From an uncultured Saprospiraceae bacterium (GTDB lineage Bacteria > Bacteroidota > Bacteroidia > Chitinophagales > Saprospiraceae): 64,000 nt of DNA. The notes under the pieces were generated by a model. The model saw nothing but the letters and a program-made list of their open reading frames with translations. It searched no databases and was not told where the DNA came from. The DNA lies in NCBI GenBank assembly GCA_938045585.1, contig CALIAU010000001.1, positions 248,001 to 312,000 of the forward strand. Reading direction: 5' to 3'. Positions 44,146 to 53,278 of this stretch are shown here, piece after piece. The translations under genes were made by a program, and so were the position numbers. Numbering within the stretch: the stretch's first letter is position 1; every line of letters begins with the position of its first letter.

Positions 44146-46926
44146 TTAGAAATTTACTTGGATTCCTAAAGTAAATGTTTTGCTAGGTAGGTAAGAGTTT
44201 CTTCTATCTATTCCGGCAACTGGACGTTTGTTTTTGTAGTAGTCTAATTCGCTATTAATAAAAATTGATGACTGTGCTTCTAGTGCAGGTTCCGGGTTGT
44301 TTCCTGTGTAGTTACTGATTGTAAATAAATTTTGTGCAGTGAGGGATATAGTAAGATCATTTTCAGTATGTCCAAAAATGTTAAGCTGTTTTGCAATACT
44401 TAGATTATCTAATTTTATAAAATTTGCTTTTTCAACATATAATGAGGAGTAACTAGAAATGGAAAGAGCTGGTACCGCTAACTCTGTGTTAACCCTGTTG
44501 TATACATCTGAAAAAATAGAATTTACTTCGTGGAGTAATCTTGTTCTATTCACAAGTAGATGCCCAAAAGCTCCTCTGAGATTTGCATAGCATTGCCACC
44601 CCTTGTAATCGATCTGCGTAAACCATCCAAGTTCTAGGCTTGGTGTACCCGTTCCAAGATTTGCAAAATCTCCATCAGGATCAAACAAAGAAGGCGCTGT
44701 TACTATAGAGCCATCTTGATTCAGGTCAGAAAATATCGGGAAGCCTTCAGGAGATACGTTGCCATTAAATTCAGGTGCGTAAATTGAGCCTACGTTTTGA
44801 TCATTTGCTAACACAACTATAGCTTCTTGAAATATACCACCTGGAGATGAAAGAACTGCTAAACTATCCGGTACATTTTGTGCCTTGGATGAGTACGTAG
44901 AAAGTTGAAGACCCATGGAAACCTTAGTGGAAGAACTTTCGATTAATTTTGCCTGCAAGGATAGATCAATACCCTTAGAGTTGAAATCATACAAATTATT
45001 AAAACGTAGCCCAGCTGTTGTAAACTCTTCACCGATGCCATCCGCAAAACTTTTTTGATACGCATCTATACTTGCTCTTAATACACCCAACCCAAAATCA
45101 AAGCCAAAGTTTAGCTCCTTTTTCTTTTCAAAGCCTAACTGTGGATTGCCATTGTGGATAGTTCTTTCCTCTGTACTTCCGTCTGCATATTGTATCGTTC
45201 TAAGTTTTCTTCGGGTCAGACCACCTTCTGAAGGAATACCTCCAGTCATGCCATAACTAATACGTGCATGTAGTAGAGGAATTGCTTCCAATTGTAAGAT
45301 GTTTTTGATATCAATTGCTGCACCAATACCTGAGAATAAACCACGAGAATTGTCATTCTGTAATTTACTTGTTGCATCAGAACGGAGGCTGGCATGTACA
45401 TAGATGTCATCTAGAAGTCTAATCTGAGCTGCAGCAAAAAAACTAAAAATATCGTCATTCCATGCATTACTAATGCTCTCAGTGCTAGTGGAATTTGCAC
45501 TTAAGTTAGCATTATTTTCAAAGCGGTCTGAGTCTAAGGCTTCTAAGCGATTGAATCCATTAATTTGCAAAAAGTTCTCTGTATATCTTCCATCATGGAA
45601 GGATGTTCCAAGCGTAAACTGTGTTTCCAATCCCTTTTTAGAATTTTTATACTGTACAAAGGCTTCATAAAGAGAAAAGTCATTATCCACATCTAGTAAG
45701 TCAGCTTGGCCCTTATTTTCTTGGATAGGACTGGATGCAAAGCCTTTAAAATTAGAAAATGGAGAATAAAACGCGCGTCTATTTTCAAAGGAGTTCTGCC
45801 GCGTATATCTAAGGTTAAATGCAATATTTGAATTGGCTTGTAAACTTAGATGTACAGAAGACAGAAAGTCTTTGTTCTTCGATTTTCGTTGATTTAAATC
45901 CACTAAGGCAACTGGATTATAGGACCTAAACAAACCCACAGTTTCAAAGTATCCACCAAACTGCTCGATGCTGAAGGGGAAAGGAGCATCTTCTGCTAGA
46001 ATTGGTGCAGTTGGGTTAAATGAAATAGCCTGCCTGAATGCTTCCGGTATACCTAGATCAGAGGTTCTTTGAGTATATGCTGTCATAAGTGTAAGTCGCA
46101 ATTTGTTGTTTAAAAATTTCCGTGCAACTTGACCTCTTACATTATAGCTAGAAAATCCAGAATTTTTTAGAATGCCATCTACGTTTCTAAGATTAGTACT
46201 TAGATTAAAATGTGTATTTAGTTTTCTCCCTTGAAGAGCTAGACCGTGTGTTTGTGAAACTGTATTTCTAAGAATTTCGTTTCTCCATACATTGGAAGAG
46301 CCAAAGTCATTTCCACCTTCAGCAATAAATTCTTCAGCAGAAAATGTTATTGTTTCCGCATCTACGATGGAAGTACCAACTTGGCCATGATAAGAAAAGG
46401 CCATAGTGTCCCTTAGGAATTTCTTGTGTTTCGTTTCAATGACAATAACACCATTTGCAGAGCGCATTCCATACATCGCTTGCGCGGAGGCATCGTTCAA
46501 AATGCTTATCGATTGTATATCATTTACATCAATAGAATGTAGGTTCGCACCAGCTACACCATCAATTATAACAAAAGGTGTATTTGATTGTGCAAACCTA
46601 TTTAACCCACGAATTCTAAATACACTCTTCTGGTTAGGGTCATTATCGCGATTGTAAGACTGAGTCCCTGCAATCAAGCCTTGGCTTAATAAAAGTGGAT
46701 CAGAAATTATTCCCTTATTGAAATTATGTGCTTCCAATGTTTGTATTGCAGCTGTTTTTATACGCGCGTTTAATTCCTGATAAGCAGTTGCAATTTGTAT
46801 ACTATCAAATGTCTGTGATGCACGTAGAGTAAGGCTATCAGAAACTTGTTCGACCTGCGCCAAAGAAATATGAAAGAACGAGAAAAAACAGAGAAATGAT
46901 ATACTTAAGCGTAAAGAAGTTGGCAT
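44146..46926 (-). CDS. SusC/RagA-like TonB-dependent receptor
   Basis: I start at 46926 (MPTSLRLSISFLCFFSFFHI, signal peptide ending SLAQ) instead of 46971. The 926-residue protein has a plug domain (FRIRGLNRFAQSNTPFVII, YGMRSANGVIVIETKHK, about 95-180) and a large barrel ending in KTFTLGIQVNF. It lacks the usual N-terminal CarboxypepD_reg domain, having instead a short helical lead. No susD gene follows; a propeller lipoprotein does. It would take up a polymer or other large ligand. Confidence 0.88.
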   Translation of the reverse strand: MPTSLRLSISFLCFFSFFHISLAQVEQVSDSLTLRASQTFDSIQIATAYQELNARIKTAAIQTLEAHNFNKGIISDPLLLSQGLIAGTQSYNRDNDPNQKSVFRIRGLNRFAQSNTPFVIIDGVAGANLHSIDVNDIQSISILNDASAQAMYGMRSANGVIVIETKHKKFLRDTMAFSYHGQVGTSIVDAETITFSAEEFIAEGGNDFGSSNVWRNEILRNTVSQTHGLALQGRKLNTHFNLSTNLRNVDGILKNSGFSSYNVRGQVARKFLNNKLRLTLMTAYTQRTSDLGIPEAFRQAISFNPTAPILAEDAPFPFSIEQFGGYFETVGLFRSYNPVALVDLNQRKSKNKDFLSSVHLSLQANSNIAFNLRYTRQNSFENRRAFYSPFSNFKGFASSPIQENKGQADLLDVDNDFSLYEAFVQYKNSKKGLETQFTLGTSFHDGRYTENFLQINGFNRLEALDSDRFENNANLSANSTSTESISNAWNDDIFSFFAAAQIRLLDDIYVHASLRSDATSKLQNDNSRGLFSGIGAAIDIKNILQLEAIPLLHARISYGMTGGIPSEGGLTRRKLRTIQYADGSTEERTIHNGNPQLGFEKKKELNFGFDFGLGVLRASIDAYQKSFADGIGEEFTTAGLRFNNLYDFNSKGIDLSLQAKLIESSSTKVSMGLQLSTYSSKAQNVPDSLAVLSSPGGIFQEAIVVLANDQNVGSIYAPEFNGNVSPEGFPIFSDLNQDGSIVTAPSLFDPDGDFANLGTGTPSLELGWFTQIDYKGWQCYANLRGAFGHLLVNRTRLLHEVNSIFSDVYNRVNTELAVPALSISSYSSLYVEKANFIKLDNLSIAKQLNIFGHTENDLTISLTAQNLFTISNYTGNNPEPALEAQSSIFINSELDYYKNKRPVAGIDRRNSYLPSKTFTLGIQVNF

Positions 46927-47208
46927 ATACTTGAAGATGATTGTTACGAATACTAGAGTCTCAATATACATAGAAAAATTCTTAAGCTAGAACTATGTCC
47001 TTGAAGTATTCCTCATCTATTATTTGCGAGTCTTACTGGATTACTGACGTGAGAAAAAAATAAGAGATCCCTGACCTAGGCAGGCCTAGGGGCGATATAC
47101 TGGCTTAAAATTGCCATTTCCCGTAAACGATTGCAGAAGATTTTAAAAAACAAGCCTTAGTGCTCAGTAGATTTTCTTAAATTCCAACATAAAGAAAAAA
47201 TATAAGAG

Positions 47209-48918
47209 ATGTATTTTAATTCAAAAGGTAAAGAAGAAGTAAGCTATGATGCGATTGTAGTAGGTTCTGGTATTAGTGGAGGATGGGCCGCAAAAGAGTT
47301 GACGGAAAAAGGTTTGAAAACCCTTGTATTGGATAGAGGAAGAGACATAAAACATGGTCAGTATCCAACAGCAAATTTAGATACCTGGGATGTTCCGAAC
47401 AATGGGAAAATGTCAGAGAAAGAAATGATGGATTATCAAAAGCAGGGGAGGACTGGGTACACAGTATCTCACTTTACCAAAGACATGTGGGTTAAGGATA
47501 CAGAACATCCGTATAGTGAAACTAAACGCTTTGATTGGATTCGAGGTTATCATGTAGGTGGAAGGTCCTTGTTATGGGGTAGACAAAGCTACAGATGGAG
47601 TGATATTGACTTTACTGCAAATGCGAAAGAAGGTATTGCTGTTGATTGGCCTATTCGTTATGCTGATATTGAGCCCTGGTACGATTATGTAGAATCCTTT
47701 GTAGGGATAAGTGGCGAAGCGCTAGGCTTAAAGCAACTTCCCGATTCTAAATTCCAACCTGCAATGGAATTAAACTGTGTGGAAAAGCATACGCAAGAAA
47801 AAATTGCAAAAGCATATAATGATAGGATACTCACTGTAGGTAGAGTTGCTCATATTACCAAGCAAGGAGGACACAATGGGAGAGGAACTTGCCAATACAG
47901 AAATAGATGTATGCGTGGTTGTCCGCATGGCGCTTATTTTTCTTCAAATTCTTCTACCCTGCCAGCAGCAGAAAAGACAGGAAATATGACGCTGCGTCCT
48001 CACTCTGTAGTGCATTCTATAATCTTTGATGATAAGACCCAAAAAGCAACCGGTGTGCGAGTCATTGACGCAGAGACAATGGAAACGCATGAGTTTTATG
48101 CAAAGATTATTTTTCTAAATGCATCTGCCCTAAATTCCGCTTGGGTGTTGATGAATTCAACCTCGGAGCGTTTCCCTGATGGTATGGGTAATGATTCTGG
48201 TGAACTTGGACATAATGTAATGGATCATCATTTTCAAATAGGAGCACGTGCGGAATACGATGGCTTCCAAGATATGTACTATAAGGGAAGAAGACCAAAT
48301 GGAATTTTTGTTCCACGGTTTAGAAATATCGATAAGGCAACTAGACAGAAGGATTTCTTGCGTGGATACGGTTACCAAGGAGGAGGAAACAGACAGTCTT
48401 GGTGGAGACCCGCGGAAGCTGCTAAGTATGGAGCTGGATTTAAAAATGAATTAGTACAACCGGGGAACTGGACCATGAGTTTGCATGGCTTTGGCGAATG
48501 TCTTCCTTATCATGAGAATAAAATGACCCTAGACCATTCCAAGAAAGATAAATGGGGATTACCTACAATCAATATGGATGTTGAGTGGAAAGAAAATGAG
48601 ATGGCAATGCGTAAGGATATGAAAATTTCCGCAGCTGAAATGTTGGAAGCTGCTGGCATGAAGAATGTAAAAGAGTTTGAAAATCCTTGTTTTCCTGGAT
48701 TGGGAATCCATGAAATGGGTACAGCCAGAATGGGGCGTGATCCTAAAACATCAGTTTTAAATAAATGGAACCAAGTGCATGCAGCAAAAAATGTTTTTGT
48801 CACGGATGGTGCGTGTATGACTTCAGCGGCGAATCAGAACCCATCCCTAACGTATATGGCATTAACTGCTCGTGCAGCGAATTACGCTGTTGACCAACTA
48901 AAAAAGAATAATCTTTAA
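47209..48918 (+). CDS. GMC-family oxidoreductase with Cys cluster (sugar dehydrogenase-like)
   Basis: The 569-residue flavoenzyme has an N-terminal FAD-binding motif (YDAIVVGSGISGGWAAKELT), the GMC active-site region near the C-terminus (GTARMGRD, TDGACMTSAANQNPSLTYMA), and a Cys-rich segment CQYRNRCMRGCPHG (about residues 226-239). The latter matches the position of the 3Fe-4S-ligating cysteines of FAD-glucose dehydrogenase. It has no signal peptide, and the next gene, 3 bases on, encodes a Tat-signal subunit 3, which in known complexes carries the catalytic subunit across the membrane. It likely oxidises a sugar or sugar alcohol in the periplasm. Confidence 0.88.
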   Translation: MYFNSKGKEEVSYDAIVVGSGISGGWAAKELTEKGLKTLVLDRGRDIKHGQYPTANLDTWDVPNNGKMSEKEMMDYQKQGRTGYTVSHFTKDMWVKDTEHPYSETKRFDWIRGYHVGGRSLLWGRQSYRWSDIDFTANAKEGIAVDWPIRYADIEPWYDYVESFVGISGEALGLKQLPDSKFQPAMELNCVEKHTQEKIAKAYNDRILTVGRVAHITKQGGHNGRGTCQYRNRCMRGCPHGAYFSSNSSTLPAAEKTGNMTLRPHSVVHSIIFDDKTQKATGVRVIDAETMETHEFYAKIIFLNASALNSAWVLMNSTSERFPDGMGNDSGELGHNVMDHHFQIGARAEYDGFQDMYYKGRRPNGIFVPRFRNIDKATRQKDFLRGYGYQGGGNRQSWWRPAEAAKYGAGFKNELVQPGNWTMSLHGFGECLPYHENKMTLDHSKKDKWGLPTINMDVEWKENEMAMRKDMKISAAEMLEAAGMKNVKEFENPCFPGLGIHEMGTARMGRDPKTSVLNKWNQVHAAKNVFVTDGACMTSAANQNPSLTYMALTARAANYAVDQLKKNNL

Positions 48919-48921
48919 AAT

Positions 48922-49491
48922 ATGGAAAGAAGAAAAGCTTTAAAGCTCTCAGCTGGTTTAATAGGAGGAGCAATAGCAATAGGAAGTTCGGCACTCATGT
49001 ATGGTTGCAAAACAGATGCTTCTGATGGATGGATGCCCACATTCTTAGATAAGGACCAATTAAATCTTATAGCAGAATTAGCAGAAACGATTATTCCTAA
49101 GACAGATACGCCAGGAGCTAAAGATGCACTTGTGCATAGATTCATTGATGGACAATTAGCTGAGCATATGACAGAAAAAGTGCAGACTATGTTTACAGAA
49201 GGCTTAATGGGAATTGAAGAGTTAGCAAAATCAATCGGAGGAAAGGGCTTCGTAGATTTAGACCAGTCTATGCGTGAGAAGGTGATGGATGCACTTGTGG
49301 AAGATGCGGAAGAACATAAAGCAGCGAATAAGGAAGGACCCGCTTCTTTTGATGCATTGGTAGATATGGTCAAGAATGCTTTTTTCAATTCTGAAGTTGC
49401 AGCTAAGCAGGTCTTGAATTATGACCCAAGTCCAGGTAAATATATTGGGTGTTATCCGCTGAAAGAAGTGGGAAGTGCTTGGGCACTTTAA
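48922..49491 (+). CDS. Gluconate 2-dehydrogenase subunit 3 family protein
   Basis: The 189-residue protein has a Tat signal (MERRKALKLSAGLIGG) with a lipobox-like MYGC, then the subunit 3 block FLDKDQLNLIAELAETIIPKTDTPGAKDALVHRF. Family members are small Tat-exported partners of FAD-dependent sugar dehydrogenases, which they help mature and export. It sits 3 bases after the GMC gene. Confidence 0.92.
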   Translation: MERRKALKLSAGLIGGAIAIGSSALMYGCKTDASDGWMPTFLDKDQLNLIAELAETIIPKTDTPGAKDALVHRFIDGQLAEHMTEKVQTMFTEGLMGIEELAKSIGGKGFVDLDQSMREKVMDALVEDAEEHKAANKEGPASFDALVDMVKNAFFNSEVAAKQVLNYDPSPGKYIGCYPLKEVGSAWAL

Positions 49492-49536
49492 AATATCTTG
49501 ATTCAGAATTATTTCAAACAATAGAAACATAAAAAG

Positions 49537-50505
49537 ATGAAACGTCGACAGTTCGTAAAGAAATCAAGTGGGCTTACCTTAGCGGTTTTAGGGGGAGCAA
49601 CTGGATTTATATCTTGTAAAGGAAATAACGCGGCAGAGGCTGCAACATCAGTTATGAAAGACACTCCAAAGAAGTGGTTTAAGCATTCACTGGCGCAATG
49701 GTCTGTACACAAAGAATTGTTTGATGGAGCCTTAGATAATTTAGATTTTGCAAAGTTTGCTGCGGACACAGGTTTTGAAGGTATCGAGTATGTGAGTCAG
49801 TTTTTCGAAGACAAAGCAACAGACAGTAGCTATTTGTCAGAAATGAATACTAGAGCAAAAGATAATAATGTAGAACAGCTTATAATTATGATCGATGGGG
49901 AAGGGGATCTTGCCTCAGAAAGTAAAAAAGAAAGAAATACAGCCGTTGAAAATCATAAGAAATGGGTAGATGCTGCTAAGACTTTAGGCTGCCATAGTAT
50001 ACGCGTGAATTTATTTGGAGAAATGTACGACAAAGCAAAATGGGTTGACTACGCAACAGAAGGATTAGGTGCATTGTCAAATGTGGCAAAACCAAGTAAC
50101 GTTAATGTAATTGTAGAAAATCATGGGTGGATTTCTTCGCATGCCCCATCCTTAGTCCAAGTAATGAAAAACATTAATATGGACAATTGTGGCACACTTC
50201 CAGATTTTGGAAACTTTTGTATGAAGCGACCAGATGGAAAGAAATGGGGACCAGAATGTTCTGAAGAATATGATAAATATAAGGGTGTAGACGAACTAAT
50301 GCCTTATGCAAAAGCAGTGAGCGCGAAGTCCTATGATTTTGGTAAAGATGGCAAAGAAACTTCTATCGATTTTGCTCGGATGCTAGACATCGTAAAAGCG
50401 CACGGATACAAGGGATACATTGGAACAGAATACGAGGGTTCTAGATTAGGCTCTAAGGAAGGTGTTATCGCAACACGAGCTCTCTTAGAAACCTTGAATG
50501 TTTAA
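49537..50505 (+). CDS. Periplasmic sugar isomerase/epimerase-like TIM barrel protein
   Basis: The 322-residue protein has a Tat/lipoprotein signal (MKRRQFVKKSSGLTLAV, Cys in FISC) and an AP endonuclease-2/xylose isomerase-like TIM barrel: SLAQWSVHKELFDG, GFEGIEYVSQFF, IRVNLFG, VIVENHGW, GTLPDFGNF and GYIGTEYEG carry the likely metal-binding Glu, His and Asp residues. It follows the GMC/subunit 3 pair and is likely co-transcribed, acting on the oxidised sugar or another sugar of the same pathway. Confidence 0.85.
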   Translation: MKRRQFVKKSSGLTLAVLGGATGFISCKGNNAAEAATSVMKDTPKKWFKHSLAQWSVHKELFDGALDNLDFAKFAADTGFEGIEYVSQFFEDKATDSSYLSEMNTRAKDNNVEQLIIMIDGEGDLASESKKERNTAVENHKKWVDAAKTLGCHSIRVNLFGEMYDKAKWVDYATEGLGALSNVAKPSNVNVIVENHGWISSHAPSLVQVMKNINMDNCGTLPDFGNFCMKRPDGKKWGPECSEEYDKYKGVDELMPYAKAVSAKSYDFGKDGKETSIDFARMLDIVKAHGYKGYIGTEYEGSRLGSKEGVIATRALLETLNV

Positions 50506-50538
50506 TTTTTCTAAATTAAATATTAGTAAACCAAACTT

Positions 50539-51156
50539 CTAATATAGTCTCTTGGCTAATAAAGCCTCTAGGTCATTTCTAAGTTTACTAGCTGTCTCAA
50601 AGTGGAGAGAGTGTATTCCGGCACTTCTAGCACCTTCTACATTATTTATATTGTCGTCAATAAATATAGTTTCATTCCCGCTTATAGAGTATCGCTTGAG
50701 CATGAGATCATAAATTTCCTTATCTGGTTTTTTCATATGTTCAACACCAGAAACAACAATTCCTTCAAATAAACCTAAGAAATCATATTTCTCCAATGCT
50801 ACAGGAAAGGTTTCTCTTGACCAATTTGTTAGAGCATAAATTCTATACTTCTTAGTCGCAATTAATTCTTTTAGATAGTCCACGGTATCTTGGATAGGAC
50901 CTCCTAGCATATCTTCCCAACGATCATAGTATGCCCGAATTAATTCTTCAAACTCTGGATATTCTTCAATCTTAGATTCAGTCGCTTCCAAAATTGATCT
51001 ACCCGCATCCTGTTGTACATTCCAAGCATGCGTGCAGACATTTTCAAAGAAAAATGCTCTTTTTTCCGGGTCAGGAATTAATTCATCAAATACATATTTA
51101 GGATTCCAGTCAATGAGGACCCCTCCTAAATCAAAAATTATATTCCTTAAATACAT
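50539..51156 (-). CDS. HAD-superfamily hydrolase
   Basis: The 205-residue cytoplasmic enzyme has the four HAD motifs: FDLGGVLIDW (nucleophile Asp), ALTNWS (Thr/Asn), the Lys in MKKPDKEIY and FIDDNINNVEGARSAG. The helical cap after motif 1 fits HAD class IA, with phosphatase or dehalogenase activity on a small metabolite. Substrate unknown. It is convergent with the isomerase gene. Confidence 0.92.
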   Translation of the reverse strand: MYLRNIIFDLGGVLIDWNPKYVFDELIPDPEKRAFFFENVCTHAWNVQQDAGRSILEATESKIEEYPEFEELIRAYYDRWEDMLGGPIQDTVDYLKELIATKKYRIYALTNWSRETFPVALEKYDFLGLFEGIVVSGVEHMKKPDKEIYDLMLKRYSISGNETIFIDDNINNVEGARSAGIHSLHFETASKLRNDLEALLAKRLY

Positions 51157-51230
51157 TGAATGAATTTGACTATAGTTAAAGTAAAAAGCAAAGTAAAAAA
51201 GAGGATTTGGCTTAGATCAGAAAGCGTTGT

Positions 51231-51590
51231 CTAATCTTCATCATCATAATGTAGCCAAAGAAATGCACTTAACAAGGCAATAACAGCAAAAGCACCACTC
51301 CAATTCAAAATAGGATCTCCTAATTTAAAATGTGTATAAAGGGCACCGCACATAAGTCCAATTAAACACATGGCAGCCATCCTTCTAAGCTTAGGAATAA
51401 ATAAGCCAATGGCGCCAGCAATTTCTAAAACGCCAGCTACTGTCTTGAACCAACTTGGAAAACCAGATTTAATGAAAACTGCTGCAGCCTGTTCGTTACC
51501 TGTTAATTTGCCGATACCGGCCAATACCATCCAAGCGCCAACAATTACAGCAAGAACAAGCGCAATAATATTTTTTGTTTTGTCCGTCAT
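51231..51590 (-). CDS. DoxX-family membrane protein
   Basis: I start at 51590 (MTDKTKNIIALVLAVIVG) rather than 51620. The 119-residue protein has four membrane helices and the family segments MVLAGIGKLTG and GVLEIAGAIGLFIPK. DoxX proteins are small membrane proteins, some linked to quinone or thiosulfate metabolism; the role here is unclear. Confidence 0.85.
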   Translation of the reverse strand: MTDKTKNIIALVLAVIVGAWMVLAGIGKLTGNEQAAAVFIKSGFPSWFKTVAGVLEIAGAIGLFIPKLRRMAAMCLIGLMCGALYTHFKLGDPILNWSGAFAVIALLSAFLWLHYDDED

Positions 51591-51779
51591 GTCTAAAATT
51601 TGAAAAGTCGCTGATGGCAAGATAGGATTTACTGTGGATTCTTTAGTCAGATGCTGGGTTGATTTTTAAAGAAAATGACGACATGATTAGAACCTAAGGA
51701 GTGAATTTTGAATAATCACAGGTATCAATGGACAGGAATAGCTTCCAACATAAGCGAACATGCCCCTTTTTTTGCAGAT

Positions 51780-52466
51780 TTAGCCCAATTTTAAGAACAT
51801 AGGTGAATGATCTGCAAGCTTTTTTTCTCTCGCATCGTGATCATAATAACAGTCAGCTACAATAGTTAATAAGGATTCATGAACATAGGAATGATCGTAT
51901 CTAAAGCCATTTCCTTGGTGAGAGTACCAAGAAAATTCTTTGGCATCTGGGTACTTATATCTAAAGGCATCAAGGTATCCCATACTTTCTAACTTAGCTA
52001 ATTGCTCTGTATACCAAAATGAATTCCCTTTTTGGTCAATGTAATTTTTACCCGTATTAAAATCTCCTGCAATGATTGCAGGAGTCTCGCCTAAATTAGC
52101 GTGGAAGAACTCAAATAAACTATGTTTCTTTTTATGTGGCAGATAGACCCCATACACATCAAAGGCTTCAAATTCTCCTTTCACAACGCAATGTGAAAAT
52201 TTTGGATCAATATCCGTATACAACACAGAATTAAACGCATGCTTACTTGCAAGTAAGACTCCGTTTAAGTCTTTACTCGCATTACTCACAGCCTGATGAA
52301 CATAATCGTATTTCATCAAATGCGCACGCAGCTGCGCTCCGTTTGCATTATTCTTAAATTCTGAAAGAATAATTATGGCAGGATTCTTACTGGTCAAATA
52401 AGATGCAATTTTCAAGGTCCTACTTCCACCTCCTTGCTGTATATTCCACGAAAGGATATTAAGCAT
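51780..52466 (-). CDS. Endonuclease/exonuclease/phosphatase-family protein
   Basis: The 228-residue protein has the EEP fold motifs: LSWNIQQGGG (catalytic Asn), ILSEFKNN (Glu metal ligand), IIAGDFNTG (Asp/Asn) and a C-terminal RYDHSYVHES with DHSPMFLKL (Asp-His pair). Relatives include AP endonucleases, DNases and phosphatases. It is the third gene of a minus-strand set after LigD and Ku with 12-base spacing, suggesting a DNA-end processing role; that is inference. Confidence 0.85.
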   Translation of the reverse strand: MLNILSWNIQQGGGSRTLKIASYLTSKNPAIIILSEFKNNANGAQLRAHLMKYDYVHQAVSNASKDLNGVLLASKHAFNSVLYTDIDPKFSHCVVKGEFEAFDVYGVYLPHKKKHSLFEFFHANLGETPAIIAGDFNTGKNYIDQKGNSFWYTEQLAKLESMGYLDAFRYKYPDAKEFSWYSHQGNGFRYDHSYVHESLLTIVADCYYDHDAREKKLADHSPMFLKLG

Positions 52467-52478
52467 GTATTCTATTTT

Positions 52479-53267
52479 CTAGGCAGTTTTTTTACCCTCC
52501 TTCGCAGCATCAATACTCGCCTTTAAGGCCGACATGATATCTACAACAGGTTTCTCTACCTCATCTTCAATTCGTACAATCTCTTTTCCTTCAATCTTGT
52601 TTTGCACTAGCTCCATTAGGGCATCTCTGTATCTGTCCTCAAAATTTACCTTGTCAAAAGTCGTCTCAAGGGACGCTACTAAAGTTTCAGCTAATTTTAA
52701 TTGCGCCTCATCTACCTCCGTCTCCACAATGTCAGGCACCTTCTCCATGCTGCGCACCTCATTGGGATACCTCAGTTTATACATAATCAATGCGTTCCCC
52801 TCAGCAGTCAACAAGACAACATCTTCCTTATCACGCAATATAATTCTACCTATACCTGCCTTGCCTGTCTTCTTAAGTGTCTGACAAAACAAACTAAAAG
52901 TCTTGGAAGCAACTTCTCCATTAGGACCTACATAATATACTGCCTCAAAGCGAGAGGGATGTACCTCTTTGATATCTACAAACGCTTCAATGTCGATCGC
53001 TCGTGTACTCTTTAGTTTTATGGATTCTAATTCGGATTTCTCAAATACCACATATTGATCTGGCTCATATTCATAGCCCTTTACAATATCGGCATGTGGT
53101 ATTGTTTCGTTACAAGTCTTACACACCTTGTTGTAACCTACACGCCCCTTGTCTTCCTTGTGTAATTGCTTAAAAGAAATAGTACTCTTGGATTCTATTG
53201 CATTGAAAATTTGAATCGGAATCGTGACCAAAGAAAATCGGATATGGCCTTTCCACATGGATCGCAT
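52479..53267 (-). CDS. ku: Ku protein for non-homologous end joining
   Basis: The 262-residue protein begins MRSMWKGHIRFSLVTIPIQI, the standard bacterial Ku opening, and has the Ku core with CKTCNETIPHADIVKGYEYE, a likely zinc-binding motif, and the FVDIKEVHPSRFE block. It forms a ring on DNA ends and recruits LigD. It follows the LigD gene by 11 bases on the same strand and is followed by the EEP nuclease gene. Confidence 0.96.
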   Translation of the reverse strand: MRSMWKGHIRFSLVTIPIQIFNAIESKSTISFKQLHKEDKGRVGYNKVCKTCNETIPHADIVKGYEYEPDQYVVFEKSELESIKLKSTRAIDIEAFVDIKEVHPSRFEAVYYVGPNGEVASKTFSLFCQTLKKTGKAGIGRIILRDKEDVVLLTAEGNALIMYKLRYPNEVRSMEKVPDIVETEVDEAQLKLAETLVASLETTFDKVNFEDRYRDALMELVQNKIEGKEIVRIEDEVEKPVVDIMSALKASIDAAKEGKKTA

Positions 53268-53278
53268 AGTTTCTTATT

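Noticed and set aside
47081-47100. CCTAGGCAGGCCTAGG palindrome as another repeat copy
   Set aside because: It shares only the short GGCAGG core with the family and lacks the CCTGCCTGC arm.
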